Assembly: GCA_038216465.1 (NCBI GenBank)
Contig: JBBQQC010000002.1
Coordinates: forward strand, 124,001-188,000
Length of the DNA: 64,000 bases
Direction: 5' to 3'
Origin: JACCZX01 sp038216465
Lineage (GTDB): Bacteria; Pseudomonadota; Gammaproteobacteria; Burkholderiales; Burkholderiaceae_F
Made by a program: the position numbers and the translations under genes. The notes beneath the pieces are model-generated. The model was given only the letters and a program-made list of their open reading frames with translations. It had not been told where the DNA came from and did not search any database. Of this stretch, positions 27,297 to 36,354 are shown piece by piece. Numbering within the stretch: the first letter of the stretch is position 1; each line of letters opens with the position of its first letter.

Positions 27297-27434
27297 GCGG
27301 CGCTCACTGCGCGCCTAGTCGCGCAACGCCGCGCAGTTTACTTAAGGGCTGCGCCGGCGTGCGGTGGTGCTTTGGTCGCGGTTCGCCCTTAGAATCAAGC
27401 GGCAGTGCGCTCTGACAACCATAAGAGGGAGACC
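27297..27434. promoter_or_regulatory. Divergent promoter region, argS / transporter operon
   Basis: 138 bases between the argS ATG and the first transporter gene. A TAGAAT hexamer at 27390-27395 is a possible -10 for the rightward operon, but no good -35 lies 16-18 bases before it. AGAGGGAGACC just before the ATG at 27435 is a clear ribosome binding site. No Pho-box-like repeats were recognised. Confidence 0.35.
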
Positions 27435-28451
27435 ATGAACCGACGCCGACTTCTGAAATCTGCTGCAATCGCGGGCGCGTGCCAGGCGCTGCCGCTGCCT
27501 GTCTTCGCACAGCAACAGCGCGCCATTTGCTACAACTGCCCGCCCGAGTGGGCGGATTGGGGCGGCATGCTGAAGCTGATCAATCAGCGGCTGAGCATTT
27601 CCGTCCCGCCCGACAACAAGAACTCGGGGCAGTCATTGGCGGCGCTGATCGCCGAGAAGGGCAACCCGGTGGCCGACGTCACGTACCTCGGTGGCCAGGT
27701 CGGCCCGCAGGCGCGCGAGGCAGGGGTGCTCACTCCCTACAAACCGCAGCGCTGGAACGAGATTCCAGCCGGCCTGAAAGATCCCGACGGATACTGGTTC
27801 ACCATTCACTCGGGCACGTTGGGCCTGTTCATCAACACTGCCGCGCTGCGTGGCAAGCCCGTGCCGCGGTCGTGGGGCGATCTGACGAATCCCGACTACA
27901 AGGGGATGGTGGGTTACCTGAATCCGGCGAGTGCGGCCGTTGGCCAAGTGGGAGTGATTGCCGTCAATCTGGCGCTCGGCGGCACGTACGAGAACCTCGA
28001 CCCCGCGATCGCCTATTTCAAGAAGCTGCAAGCCAACGATCCGATCGTGCCGACACAGACCGCGTATGCGCGTGTTCTGTCAGGCGAGATTCCGATTCTG
28101 TTCGACTATGACTTCAACGCGTATCGCGCGCAATACACGGACAAGGCGCCGGTGCAATTCGTGATTCCGCGCGAAGGCACACAACAGCTGCCGTACGTGA
28201 TGGGACTCGTTGCACGCGGTCCGAATCCGGAGCATGGCAAGAAGATGCTCGACTTTCTGTTGTCGGATGAAGGCCAGCGGCATTGGGCGAATGCGTTCCT
28301 GCGGCCGGTGTTTCCGGCGGCGATGAGCGCTGAGGTGCGCTCTCGCTTCGTCGCCGACTCGGAATATGCGCGCGCGCAGCCGATCGATGTCTTCAAGCTT
28401 TCCGGTGTCGCGAAGGTCATCGGCGAACGCTATCGAAAAGACGTAGGGTGA
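27435..28451 (+). CDS. ABC transporter substrate-binding protein (AepX/FbpA-like)
   Basis: Periplasmic binding protein, 338 residues. The signal peptide is basic, RRR then hydrophobic (MNRRRLLKSAAIAGACQALP), possibly Tat-like but with only part of the motif. Class II binding-protein features are SGTLGLFINTAAL, SWGDLTNPDYKGMVGY and LLSDEGQRHWANAFLRPVFP, as in Fe(III), 2-aminoethylphosphonate and polyamine receptors. The matching permeases and ATPase lie at 32787-35528, separated by the PhnCDE-type genes. The ligand is inferred from context only. Confidence 0.85.
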   Translation: MNRRRLLKSAAIAGACQALPLPVFAQQQRAICYNCPPEWADWGGMLKLINQRLSISVPPDNKNSGQSLAALIAEKGNPVADVTYLGGQVGPQAREAGVLTPYKPQRWNEIPAGLKDPDGYWFTIHSGTLGLFINTAALRGKPVPRSWGDLTNPDYKGMVGYLNPASAAVGQVGVIAVNLALGGTYENLDPAIAYFKKLQANDPIVPTQTAYARVLSGEIPILFDYDFNAYRAQYTDKAPVQFVIPREGTQQLPYVMGLVARGPNPEHGKKMLDFLLSDEGQRHWANAFLRPVFPAAMSAEVRSRFVADSEYARAQPIDVFKLSGVAKVIGERYRKDVG

Positions 28452-28458
28452 AAAGACT

Positions 28459-29460
28459 ATGAAGCGAACTTTGGTCGCAACCGCGGCAGCGACGATCGCG
28501 GCGTTGGCGCTGGTCGCTAACGGCCCAGCGTTTTCGCAGGCTTGCTCTAACCGCGGCGATCTCGATGCCCGCTATTGCGACGAGAACGGCGATTTGCTTG
28601 CCGATGTGCCGAAGAACGAGAAGGACTTGCAGGATCCGGCGACGCTCGTGTTTTCGTACACGCCGGTCGAGGATCCTGCCGTCTACGAGAACGTGTTCAA
28701 GGACTTCATGGCGCACCTGTCGAAAGTGACCGGCAAGCGGGTGCGCTGGTTTCCGGCCGAGTCGTACGCGGCGCAAGTTGAAGCCATGCGTTCCGGGCGA
28801 CTGCACATCGCGGGCGTCGCGACCGGGCCGACGCCCTACGCAGTGAATCTGGCAGGCTTTGTCCCGATCGTCGCGATGCAGCGTGCCGACGGCAGCGTCG
28901 GCTATACCCTGCAGCTGATTACGCACAAGGACAGCGACATCCGCAAGGTCTCCGACCTGAAGGGCAAGCGCGTTGCGCATGTGTCGCCGTCGTCCAACTC
29001 CGGCGACATCGCTCCGCGCGTGCTGTTCAAGCAGCTTGGCATCGAGCCCGGCAAGGACTACGAGGTCATCTACTCTGGCAAGCACGACAACTCGATCATG
29101 GGCGTGGTCAACCGTGACTACGACGCCGCGCCGATTGCGTCGACCGTGGCCGAGCGGATGCAGGCGCGCGGAATGTTCAAGGCGGACACGTTGCGCGTCG
29201 TGTACGAATCGGCGCCGTTTCCACGCACTGCGTTCGGTGTTGCACACAACTTGAAACCCGAATTGCAGGCGAAGATCAAGCAGGCCTTCCTGACGTTCGA
29301 CTTTAAGAATTCGAAACTTGCCAGCGAGTTCAAGGACACCGAGCGTTTCGGGCCAATCGAATATAAGAGTGCCTGGAAAGATGTGCGCCTGATCCAGGGC
29401 GCGACCGGTATCCGCTACACGCAGGAAAACCTGTCGAAGCTGGGCACCAAGGCGGAGTAA
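28459..29460 (+). CDS. phnD: Phosphate/phosphite/phosphonate-binding protein PhnD
   Basis: 333 residues with a Sec signal peptide (about 1-26, cut after PAFSQA). The PhnD family is recognised by TLVFSYTPVEDPAVYENVFKDFM, YAAQVEAMRSGRLHIAGVATGPTPYA and HVSPSSNSGDIAPRVLF, the last forming the phosphonate/phosphite pocket. It captures an organophosphonate or phosphite in the periplasm for PhnCE. It starts 7 bases after the first binding protein's stop and is followed immediately by phnC. Confidence 0.9.
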   Translation: MKRTLVATAAATIAALALVANGPAFSQACSNRGDLDARYCDENGDLLADVPKNEKDLQDPATLVFSYTPVEDPAVYENVFKDFMAHLSKVTGKRVRWFPAESYAAQVEAMRSGRLHIAGVATGPTPYAVNLAGFVPIVAMQRADGSVGYTLQLITHKDSDIRKVSDLKGKRVAHVSPSSNSGDIAPRVLFKQLGIEPGKDYEVIYSGKHDNSIMGVVNRDYDAAPIASTVAERMQARGMFKADTLRVVYESAPFPRTAFGVAHNLKPELQAKIKQAFLTFDFKNSKLASEFKDTERFGPIEYKSAWKDVRLIQGATGIRYTQENLSKLGTKAE

Positions 29461-29463
29461 TTG

Positions 29464-30288
29464 GTGGCGCGCGCCCCCCAGGAGCGTGCAAGCGCTCCTA
29501 CGGCTGATCGCGTACGCCTCTCAGTCGAGCAGCTGATCAAGGTCTATTCCACCGGCAAGCGCGCGCTTGACGGCATTGACTTTGCGATTCGTGGGCCGGA
29601 ATTGGTCGCGATAGTCGGCTCCTCGGGCGCGGGCAAGAGCACATTTATCCGCTGTATCAACCGGCTAGTGGAACCGACCTCGGGACGCGTGCGGCTCGAC
29701 GGCGAGGATATCGTCGCGCTCGATCGCGCGGAGCTGCGCGCCGCACGCCGTCGCATCGGCATGATCTTTCAGGAATTCAACCTGGTCGAGAGGTTGACGG
29801 TGATGGAGAACGTGCTGGCCGGTCGGCTCGGCTACGTGGGTTTCGTCGACGCGTTTCGCCGGCGGTTTGCGGCAGACGATATTGCGGCCGCGTTCGAATT
29901 GCTCAATCGGGTGGGGCTCGAAGGTTTTCAGGACCGGCGTGCCGACGCGCTGTCCGGCGGTCAGCGCCAGCGAGTCGGCATTGCGCGCGCGTTGATGCAG
30001 CGTCCCGATCTGCTGCTGGTCGACGAACCCACCGCGAGCCTTGATCCGAAGACGGCGCGCCAGATCATGCGGCTGATCAAGGAACTTGCTACGGAGCGCA
30101 GCACGCCGGCGATCGTCAACCTGCACGACGTCGCGCTGGCGCGCGAGTTTGCCGACCGCATCGTGGGCTTTCGCGACGGTCGCATCGTGTTCGACAACAC
30201 ACCGTCCGTGCTGTCCGATGCAACGCTGGACGGTATCTACGGGGGCGAAGACTGGCATCGGCACGATGACGAGGATGCAGTGGCATGA
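29464..30288 (+). CDS. phnC: Phosphonate ABC transporter ATPase PhnC
   Basis: Cytoplasmic ATPase driving the PhnE permeases, 274 residues. Walker A GSSGAGKST, signature LSGGQRQRVGIARAL, Walker B LLLVDEPTAS, H-loop NLHDV. The conserved domain begins only at about residue 18 (LSVEQLIKVYSTGKRALDGID). The preceding codons are made of a REP-like palindrome (29480-29499), giving an atypical start. No later in-frame ATG or GTG precedes the domain. I chose GTG at 29464 because GGAG lies six bases before it; TTG at 29461 is possible. Confidence 0.92.
   Translation: MARAPQERASAPTADRVRLSVEQLIKVYSTGKRALDGIDFAIRGPELVAIVGSSGAGKSTFIRCINRLVEPTSGRVRLDGEDIVALDRAELRAARRRIGMIFQEFNLVERLTVMENVLAGRLGYVGFVDAFRRRFAADDIAAAFELLNRVGLEGFQDRRADALSGGQRQRVGIARALMQRPDLLLVDEPTASLDPKTARQIMRLIKELATERSTPAIVNLHDVALAREFADRIVGFRDGRIVFDNTPSVLSDATLDGIYGGEDWHRHDDEDAVA
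29480..29499. repeat. REP-like palindrome in the phnC 5' coding region
   Basis: AGGAGCG (29480-29486) pairs perfectly with CGCTCCT (29493-29499) around the loop TGCAAG. The AGGAGCG...CGCTCCTA layout is like the widespread REP elements of gamma- and beta-proteobacteria, normally intergenic. Here it sits between the phnD stop and the conserved start of PhnC and is translated in frame. Confidence 0.5.
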
Positions 30289-31088
30289 GCGCTGCTGCCG
30301 CACGCGCGTATCACTGGCACCCTTCGACAGTGTTCGGCAGCAAGGCGCGCCAGCGGATCGCGCTCGGGGTGTTCGCGCTCTACTGCATCTGGTCGATCCA
30401 CGACTTGCCGATTGATTACGCGCGGGTTGCGCGCGGCGTGCCGCGCGCACTCGACATGCTCGCGCGCATGTGGCCACCGGACTTCGGGCGCTGGCAGCTG
30501 CTGCTGGATGGGATGCTCGAAAGCATCCAGATGGCGATCGCCTCGAGCGTTCTCGGCGCGATCCTGTGCGTGCCGCTCGCGCTGTGCGCAGCGCGCAACC
30601 TGGCGCCGACGCTGGTTTATGCGGTCGCGCGCGGCGTGATCGTCATCGGGCGCACGTTCCACGAGGTGATCGTCGCGATCCTGTTCGTCAAGCTGTTCGG
30701 CTTCGGTGCCGTTGCCGGGCTGTTAACGCTCGCGTTTTCTTCGGCGGTGTTTCTCGCCAAGATGATCGCGGAAGACATCGAAAACATTCGTCCGGGACCG
30801 GTGGAAGCGGTGCGCGCGACCGGAGCGCCCTTTGGCCAGGTCGTGCTGTTCGCAGTGCTGCCGCAGGTCGTCGTGCGCACGCTGGGCGTATTCATCTATC
30901 GCGTCGACGCCAACCTGCGGCATTCGACGGTGATCGGCATCGTCGGTGCCGGCGGAATCGGTCAGACGCTGTCGGCGTCGTTCTCGCGCTACGACTACGA
31001 CTTCAGCGCGGCGATTCTGATCTCGATCGCGCTGCTGGTCGCGTTCGGTGAATGGTTCAGCGACTGGGTACGGCGCAAGCTGCGATGA
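30285..31088 (+). CDS. phnE: Phosphonate ABC transporter permease PhnE (first copy)
   Basis: 267 residues, about six membrane helices. The cytoplasmic EAA-type loop is VEAVRATGAPFGQVVLFAVLPQV (positions about 166-188), and VIGIVGAGGIGQTL is typical of PhnE. It forms a permease with the second PhnE. The ATG overlaps the phnC stop, and its own stop overlaps the next ATG (ATGA both times), so expression is coupled. Confidence 0.9.
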   Translation: MSAAAARAYHWHPSTVFGSKARQRIALGVFALYCIWSIHDLPIDYARVARGVPRALDMLARMWPPDFGRWQLLLDGMLESIQMAIASSVLGAILCVPLALCAARNLAPTLVYAVARGVIVIGRTFHEVIVAILFVKLFGFGAVAGLLTLAFSSAVFLAKMIAEDIENIRPGPVEAVRATGAPFGQVVLFAVLPQVVVRTLGVFIYRVDANLRHSTVIGIVGAGGIGQTLSASFSRYDYDFSAAILISIALLVAFGEWFSDWVRRKLR

Positions 31089-31891
31089 ACGCGCTCCGGC
31101 ACGACACTCCGCGCACCTGGCAGCGGCGCTCGCTCGGGCAGACGCTGCGCGCGTGGTGTTGGTTCGCGGGCGCCGCGCTCGCCGCCGCATGGTCGGTGTC
31201 GGCGCTCGACATCGAATGGGCGTTTTTCGCCGATGCGCACGTGCAGGCCGCCGACCTGATCGGGCGCATGTGGCCGCCGCGCTGGGCGTACCTGCCGACG
31301 ATTCTGCGGCCGCTGATCGAGACGATCCACATTGCCACGCTGGGGACGGCGATCGCGGTTGTGCTCGCGCTGCCGGTGGCGTTCCTCGCTGCGCGCAATA
31401 CCACCGCGAACCAATTTACGTGGCTGATCGGACGCGGAATTCTGGTCGGCTCACGCTCGGTTAACACGGTAATTTGGGGGCTCGTGTTCGTCGCGATCTT
31501 CGGCCCAGGGCCGGTGGCAGGCATCTGCGCGGTCGCTGCGCGTTCGGTCGGATTTCTCGCCAAGATCGTCGCCGAGGCGATCGAGGAAGTTCACATTGGG
31601 CAAGTCGAGGCGATTGCGGCAACCGGCGCGAAGACGTCGCAGGTGTGGCTGATGGCGATCCTGCCGCAGGTGCTGCCCGTGCTGATCGGCACGTCGGCGT
31701 ATCGCTGGGACATCAACGTGCGCGAGTCGAGCGTGCTGGGCTTCGTCGGCGCCGGTGGCATCGGCCTGTATCTGTACGCGTCGATCAATCAATTTGCATG
31801 GCCGCAGGTGCTGGTGATCCTGATCGCGACGTCGGTCATCGTGCTGGCGAGCGAAGCGGCGTCGGCATGGGTGCGCGCGAGGATCACGTGA
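31085..31891 (+). CDS. phnE: Phosphonate ABC transporter permease PhnE (second copy)
   Basis: 268 residues, the second half of a heterodimeric PhnE pair. EAA loop VEAIAATGAKTSQVWLMAILPQVLP and SVLGFVGAGGIGLYLY match the family. It shares the upstream segment ADLIGRMWPPRWAYLP with the first copy's LARMWPPDFGRW, consistent with an old duplication. I use ATG 31085 (MNALRHD), which overlaps the previous stop. The HAD gene starts on its last base. Confidence 0.9.
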   Translation: MNALRHDTPRTWQRRSLGQTLRAWCWFAGAALAAAWSVSALDIEWAFFADAHVQAADLIGRMWPPRWAYLPTILRPLIETIHIATLGTAIAVVLALPVAFLAARNTTANQFTWLIGRGILVGSRSVNTVIWGLVFVAIFGPGPVAGICAVAARSVGFLAKIVAEAIEEVHIGQVEAIAATGAKTSQVWLMAILPQVLPVLIGTSAYRWDINVRESSVLGFVGAGGIGLYLYASINQFAWPQVLVILIATSVIVLASEAASAWVRARIT

Positions 31892-32793
31892 TGCACACGG
31901 CAAGCGGCGCGGGGCCCACGCGCATGGTTGCCGGCGTCGCCGCGCTCGCTGCGCGCTACGACGGCTTCCTGCTCGACCAGTGGGGCGTGCTGCACGACGG
32001 CGCGCGCGCGCTGCCCGGTGCGCTTGCGTGTCTCGCGGCGCTGCGCCATGCTGGCAAGAAGATCGTCATTCTTTCCAATTCGGGTCGGACCAGCGACGAG
32101 AACGCTCTGCTGATGCGCCGCTTCGGTATCGAGCACCCGTTGTATGACGACCTGATTACAGCAGGCGACGACGCTCGCCATGCATTTCGCTTTCGTCCCG
32201 ATGCGTTCTATCGCGCACTTGGCGGACGCTGCGTAGTCGTCGCGCGACAAAGCGACCTGTCGCTCGTCGAGAACTTTGGGCTCGAGTCGGTCGCGCGTGT
32301 CGAGGACGCTGATCTTGTGCTGGTGTTGAGTCTCGATTCCCCGGCACGCGGCGTGAGCGACTACGAACCGATGCTGCGCGCGGCATGCGCGCGCGGCCTG
32401 CCAATGGTGTGCGCCAATCCGGACCTGACGCGAGTCACACCCGACGCGATTCTTGAAGCGCCGGGCGCAGTGGCCAAGCGCTACGAAGCGCTGGGCGGCA
32501 CAGTCCGGTATCACGGCAAACCCGACCCCGGCATTTATGCAAGCTGTCTCGCCGCCTTCGAGCAATTCGGCGTGCCCCGGCGCGAACAGGTCATTGCGGT
32601 GGGCGATTCGATGGCGCATGACGTGGCGGGTGCGCAGTCGGTGGGTCTGGCGAGTGCACTGGTGGCGGCGGGTATCCACCGCGAGGCGCTGGGTGTTGAA
32701 GACGGACGTCTGCCGAGCGCCGAGCGCTGGGCCGCGTTTGCGTCAACTGCTGCCGCTCAACCAGACTATGTGATCCCCGCCTTCATATGGTGA
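31891..32793 (+). CDS. Class IIA HAD hydrolase (TIGR01459 type)
   Basis: 300 residues, NagD-like subfamily. Motif I reads FLLDQWGVLHDG: the nucleophile Asp is present, but the residue two positions on is Trp instead of Asp. Motif II is VILSNSGRTSD, the Lys is in YHGKPDPGIY, and motif IV is AVGDSMAHDVAGA. Its place between two phosphonate-type transporters suggests dephosphorylation of an imported phosphoester. No phosphonatase (PhnX) features are present. Start ATG overlaps the permease stop (TGATG). Confidence 0.85.
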   Translation: MHTASGAGPTRMVAGVAALAARYDGFLLDQWGVLHDGARALPGALACLAALRHAGKKIVILSNSGRTSDENALLMRRFGIEHPLYDDLITAGDDARHAFRFRPDAFYRALGGRCVVVARQSDLSLVENFGLESVARVEDADLVLVLSLDSPARGVSDYEPMLRAACARGLPMVCANPDLTRVTPDAILEAPGAVAKRYEALGGTVRYHGKPDPGIYASCLAAFEQFGVPRREQVIAVGDSMAHDVAGAQSVGLASALVAAGIHREALGVEDGRLPSAERWAAFASTAAAQPDYVIPAFIW

Positions 32794-33665
32794 CCCGGCA
32801 TACTGCAGCGTCGCGTGGTGGGCTCAAAAGTTTGCGTCGATTCGCATTTGATGGTGAGGCTCGAATTCTGTTGTGGCTGCTACTGCCGGCGGCGATCGTC
32901 TTCATCGCCTTTTTTCTGCTTCCGCTGGGCAATCTGTTTCTGATCGGCGGCTCCGGTGCGCGTGGGTGGGGCGCGTACACGGCGGTGTTGACTGATCCGC
33001 AGTATCTGCGCAGCCTGCTATCGACGATTGCGCTAGCGGCGGCGACGACCGCGGCAACATTGTTTATTTCGGGCATCACCGGCGTGTTCCTGACGCGTGC
33101 ACGCTTTCGCGGGCGCGCTCTGCTGGCGGCGCTGCTGACACTGCCGCTCGCGTTTCCCGGCGTGGTGATCGGTTTCATGGTGATCATGCTGGCCGGGCGT
33201 CAGGGTTTGATTCCGGACATCAGCCAACGGCTGATCGGCGAGCGAATCGTGTTCGCCTATTCGATGGCGGGGTTGTTCCTCGGCTATCTGTATTTTTCGA
33301 TTCCACGCACGATCCTGACGGTGATGGCCGCGGCCGAAAAGCTCGATCTGCGGCTGGAGGAGGCGGCGCGCTCGCTCGGCGCGGGGCCGTTGCGTGTTGT
33401 CAGCGACGTGATCGTTCCGGAGCTGAAGCCCGCGCTGTTGTCTGCCGGTGCGATCTGCTTTGCCACCGCGATGGGTGCGTTCGGCACCGCGTTCACGCTG
33501 GCGACCCGCATCAACGTGCTGCCGATGGTGATCTATACCGAGTTCACGCTGCAGGCGAATGTCGCAACTGCCGCGGCGCTTTCGTTCGTGCTCGGTGCGC
33601 TGACATGGGCGGTGCTGGCGACGGTGCGCACCGCGGCGGGCACCACGGTCGCTGCAGCGGGATGA
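32787..33665 (+). CDS. ABC transporter permease (2-AEP/iron/polyamine type)
   Basis: 292 residues with six membrane segments after a basic N-terminus. LPLAFPGVVIGFMVIML and the EAA loop EEAARSLGAGPLRVVSDVIVPELKPAL define the binding-protein-dependent permease family of PotB/PhnU. It pairs with the next gene. It overlaps the HAD stop by 7 bases. Together with the binding protein at 27435 and the ATPase at 34488 it forms a second, complete importer. Confidence 0.88.
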   Translation: MVTRHTAASRGGLKSLRRFAFDGEARILLWLLLPAAIVFIAFFLLPLGNLFLIGGSGARGWGAYTAVLTDPQYLRSLLSTIALAAATTAATLFISGITGVFLTRARFRGRALLAALLTLPLAFPGVVIGFMVIMLAGRQGLIPDISQRLIGERIVFAYSMAGLFLGYLYFSIPRTILTVMAAAEKLDLRLEEAARSLGAGPLRVVSDVIVPELKPALLSAGAICFATAMGAFGTAFTLATRINVLPMVIYTEFTLQANVATAAALSFVLGALTWAVLATVRTAAGTTVAAAG

Positions 33666-33669
33666 TGCA

Positions 33670-34491
33670 ATGAGCACAATGCGGCGCTCGCTCTGGTTCT
33701 GGCCGCTGCTCGCATTCACGATCTTTGTCTGCGCGTTTCTGATTGTTCCGGTCGGCATGTCGATGCTGGCCGGCGTGACGCGCAACTACTTCATCGGCAT
33801 CAACAGCGGTCTGACGCTCGATTGGGTGATCAAGGTCTGGACCGACTACCGGCACACGATCGTGCTATCGATTCAGATTGCATTGGCTTGCCTCGCATGC
33901 ACGTTGCTGCTCGGGGTGCCTGCCGCCTACGCGCTGGCGCGCGCCAACAATGCGGCGACGCGCGTGATCGAGGAACTGCTGGTGATGCCGGTCGCGATTC
34001 CGGGACTGGCGACCGCTCTCGCGTTGATCGTCACGTTCGGCAACTGGGGCGGATTTCGCCGCAGCTGGCTGATTATTCTGGTCGGGCACGTGTTGTTCAC
34101 ACTGCCGTTCATGGTGCGCAGCGTGCTCGCAGTGCTGGCGTCGATCGATCTGAAGTCGCTCGAAGAAGGCGCGCGCAGCCTCGGCGCCAACTTCACACAG
34201 CGATTTTTCGGCATCGTGCTGCCGAACTGCCGTGCCGGCATCGTCGCCGGTTCGCTGATGGTGGTGACGCTGTCGATCGGCGAATTCAACATGACACTGC
34301 TGCTGCATACGCCGCTGACGCCGACGTTGCCGGTCGGGCTGGCCGATGCCTACGCATCACTGCGCCTCGAAGTCGGCTCCGCGTACACGTTGATCTTTTT
34401 CGTCATCATCATTCCGTTGCTGATCGCGCTTCAATGGGCTTCGCAGCCGGTGAATTTGGCGCGATCCGCGCAGGAACGTAAGCCTGCATGA
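33670..34491 (+). CDS. ABC transporter permease (partner)
   Basis: 273 residues, six membrane segments. Its EAA loop is LEEGARSLGANFTQRFFGIVLPNCRAGI, and SIGEFNMTLLLHTPLTPTLPVGL is typical of PotC/PhnV-type permeases. It starts 4 bases after the previous permease's stop, and its own stop overlaps the ATPase start in ATGA. It forms the heterodimeric inner-membrane channel with the preceding protein. Confidence 0.88.
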   Translation: MSTMRRSLWFWPLLAFTIFVCAFLIVPVGMSMLAGVTRNYFIGINSGLTLDWVIKVWTDYRHTIVLSIQIALACLACTLLLGVPAAYALARANNAATRVIEELLVMPVAIPGLATALALIVTFGNWGGFRRSWLIILVGHVLFTLPFMVRSVLAVLASIDLKSLEEGARSLGANFTQRFFGIVLPNCRAGIVAGSLMVVTLSIGEFNMTLLLHTPLTPTLPVGLADAYASLRLEVGSAYTLIFFVIIIPLLIALQWASQPVNLARSAQERKPA

Positions 34492-35528
34492 GCGGCATTC
34501 CGATTCAAGTCCGCCGCTGCGGAAAAACATTCGATGACGGCACGCGCGCGCTCGAGCCGATCGATCTGGAGATCGCCGCCGGCGAGACGATCGTTCTGCT
34601 GGGTCCTTCGGGCTGCGGCAAGACCACCACGCTGCGCATCATTGCCGGGCTCGAGTCGCCCGATACCGGTGGCCGGGTGCTGTTCGATGGCGCCGACGTA
34701 ACACCGGTGCCAATCGAGAAACGCAATGTTGGTATGGTGTTTCAAAGTTATGCGCTGTTTCCCAACATGACGGTGGCCGGCAACGTCGAGTACGGCTTGA
34801 AGGTACGTGGCATGGCGACGGAGCAACGCAGTGCACGCGTCAAGGAAATGCTGGCGATGATGCATATCGAGCCGCTGGCGCAACGCCGGATCGACCAGCT
34901 CTCCGGCGGCCAGCGGCAGCGGGTCGCGTTGGCACGCGCGATCGCGACGCGGCCGCGCGTGCTGCTGCTTGACGAACCGCTGACCGCGCTCGATGCCAAG
35001 CTGCGCGACAGCCTGCGCCTTGAGATCGACCGGCTGCTGCGCAGCCTGAACATCACGACGGTCTATGTCACGCACGATCAGGCCGAAGCAATGGCACTGG
35101 GTGACCGCATCGCGGTGATGGAGCATGGCCGGATCGCACAGATCGGATCGCCGCAAGACATCTACTGCGCACCGGCCAGCAGCTTCGTCGCCGATTTCAT
35201 CGGCACGATGAACCGCATCAGCGGCCGGGTGCAAGGCAACACGCTGTGCTTTGGCGGCGGCAGCATTCCGCTCGGTCCCGACGCCGCGGGTGCGGCCGCG
35301 GTGATGTTCCGGCCCGAGGACGTGCGGCTGGTGCCGGCGGCTGCCGCGAATTTCAGCGGCAAGGTCGTCAGCAGTTTTTTTCTGGGCGACCATACGAGAC
35401 TGGTGATCGACGCCGGCGATGGTCAATGGGTGACCGTCCGCGCACAGCAACGCACTCCGTTTGTCAACGGCGAATCGGTGCATTGTGCGATTGAGCCCGC
35501 TGCGGTGCTCAACGCCACTCAGCAGTAG
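34488..35528 (+). CDS. ABC transporter ATPase (PhnT/PotA type)
   Basis: 346 residues: an ATPase domain (1-235) and a C-terminal TOBE domain (about 270-340). Walker A GPSGCGKTTTLR, Q-loop MVFQSYALFPNM, signature LSGGQRQRVALARAI, Walker B LLLDEPLTALD, H-loop VTHDQAEAMALGDRI. PhnT and iron/polyamine ATPases cannot be separated by sequence alone. The surroundings favour an organophosphorus compound. Confidence 0.9.
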   Translation: MSGIPIQVRRCGKTFDDGTRALEPIDLEIAAGETIVLLGPSGCGKTTTLRIIAGLESPDTGGRVLFDGADVTPVPIEKRNVGMVFQSYALFPNMTVAGNVEYGLKVRGMATEQRSARVKEMLAMMHIEPLAQRRIDQLSGGQRQRVALARAIATRPRVLLLDEPLTALDAKLRDSLRLEIDRLLRSLNITTVYVTHDQAEAMALGDRIAVMEHGRIAQIGSPQDIYCAPASSFVADFIGTMNRISGRVQGNTLCFGGGSIPLGPDAAGAAAVMFRPEDVRLVPAAAANFSGKVVSSFFLGDHTRLVIDAGDGQWVTVRAQQRTPFVNGESVHCAIEPAAVLNATQQ

Positions 35529-35538
35529 GGTTCGAGCG

Positions 35539-36354
35539 ATGATCCTTTGCCAGATCAGCGACCTGCACATCAAACCCGAGCGCAGACTCGCCTACGGCGT
35601 CGTTGACACGGCCACGATGCTCGAGCGCTGCGTTGCTCACATCGGCCGCCTGCCGCAGCGTCCGGACGCCGTGATCGCGACCGGCGATTTGGTCGATGGT
35701 GGCACCGCTGCTGAATATGCACTATTGCGCGAATTGCTGGCGCCGCTGACGATGCCGCTGTATCTGATGCCGGGTAATCACGACGAGCGGCGAGCGCTGC
35801 GCCAGGTGTTTAACGATCACCCTTACTTGCAGTCGACGTCGGCGTTCATTCAGTACACGATCGACGATTTCCCATTGCGCCTGGTTGCACTCGACACGGT
35901 GATCCCCGGCCAGGGTGGGGGCACGCTGTGCGACGAGCGGCTCGCATGGCTCGACAGCGCGCTGAGCGAATCCAACAAACCGACCGTAGTCGCGTTGCAT
36001 CACCCACCGTTCGTGACGGGAATCGGGCACATGGACCGCGTAGCGCTCGATTCGTCGGCCAAGCTGGAGCAGGTCATCGCGCGCCATCGGCAGGTCGAGC
36101 GCGTCATTGCGGGGCATCTGCACCGCCCGATCACCGTGCGTTTCGGCGGCACCGTCGCCAGTACGTGCCCGAGCCCGGCGCACCAAGTCGTACTCGACCT
36201 CTCGCGCGATGGTGTCGACCACTTCATCATGGAGCCGCCGGCGTTTCAGCTGCACTGGTGGAACGGGCAGCGGCTGGTCACGCATACCGAGTACATCGGC
36301 GACTTCGGTCCTACCTATCCGTTCCGCGAAAACGGCAAGCTGATCGACGGATGA
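35539..36354 (+). CDS. Class III metallophosphodiesterase (GpdQ/CpdA-like)
   Basis: 271 residues. The binuclear metal site is visible throughout: CQISDLHIKP (D-x-H), ATGDLVDGG (GDxxD/G), MPGNHDERR (GNHD), VALHHPPF (H), and AGHLHRPIT (GHxH). The layout resembles GpdQ, which cleaves glycerophosphodiesters and also phosphonate monoesters, more than the cAMP enzyme CpdA. ATG 35539 lies 10 bases after the ATPase stop. No signal peptide is present, so it acts in the cytosol after import. The exact substrate is an inference. Confidence 0.85.
   Translation: MILCQISDLHIKPERRLAYGVVDTATMLERCVAHIGRLPQRPDAVIATGDLVDGGTAAEYALLRELLAPLTMPLYLMPGNHDERRALRQVFNDHPYLQSTSAFIQYTIDDFPLRLVALDTVIPGQGGGTLCDERLAWLDSALSESNKPTVVALHHPPFVTGIGHMDRVALDSSAKLEQVIARHRQVERVIAGHLHRPITVRFGGTVASTCPSPAHQVVLDLSRDGVDHFIMEPPAFQLHWWNGQRLVTHTEYIGDFGPTYPFRENGKLIDG

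Noticed and set aside
27435..35528. Second importer as an iron(III) or polyamine transporter
   Set aside because: Sequence type allows it, but position in one operon with PhnCDE, HAD, phosphodiesterase and VOC favours an organophosphorus ligand; not excluded.
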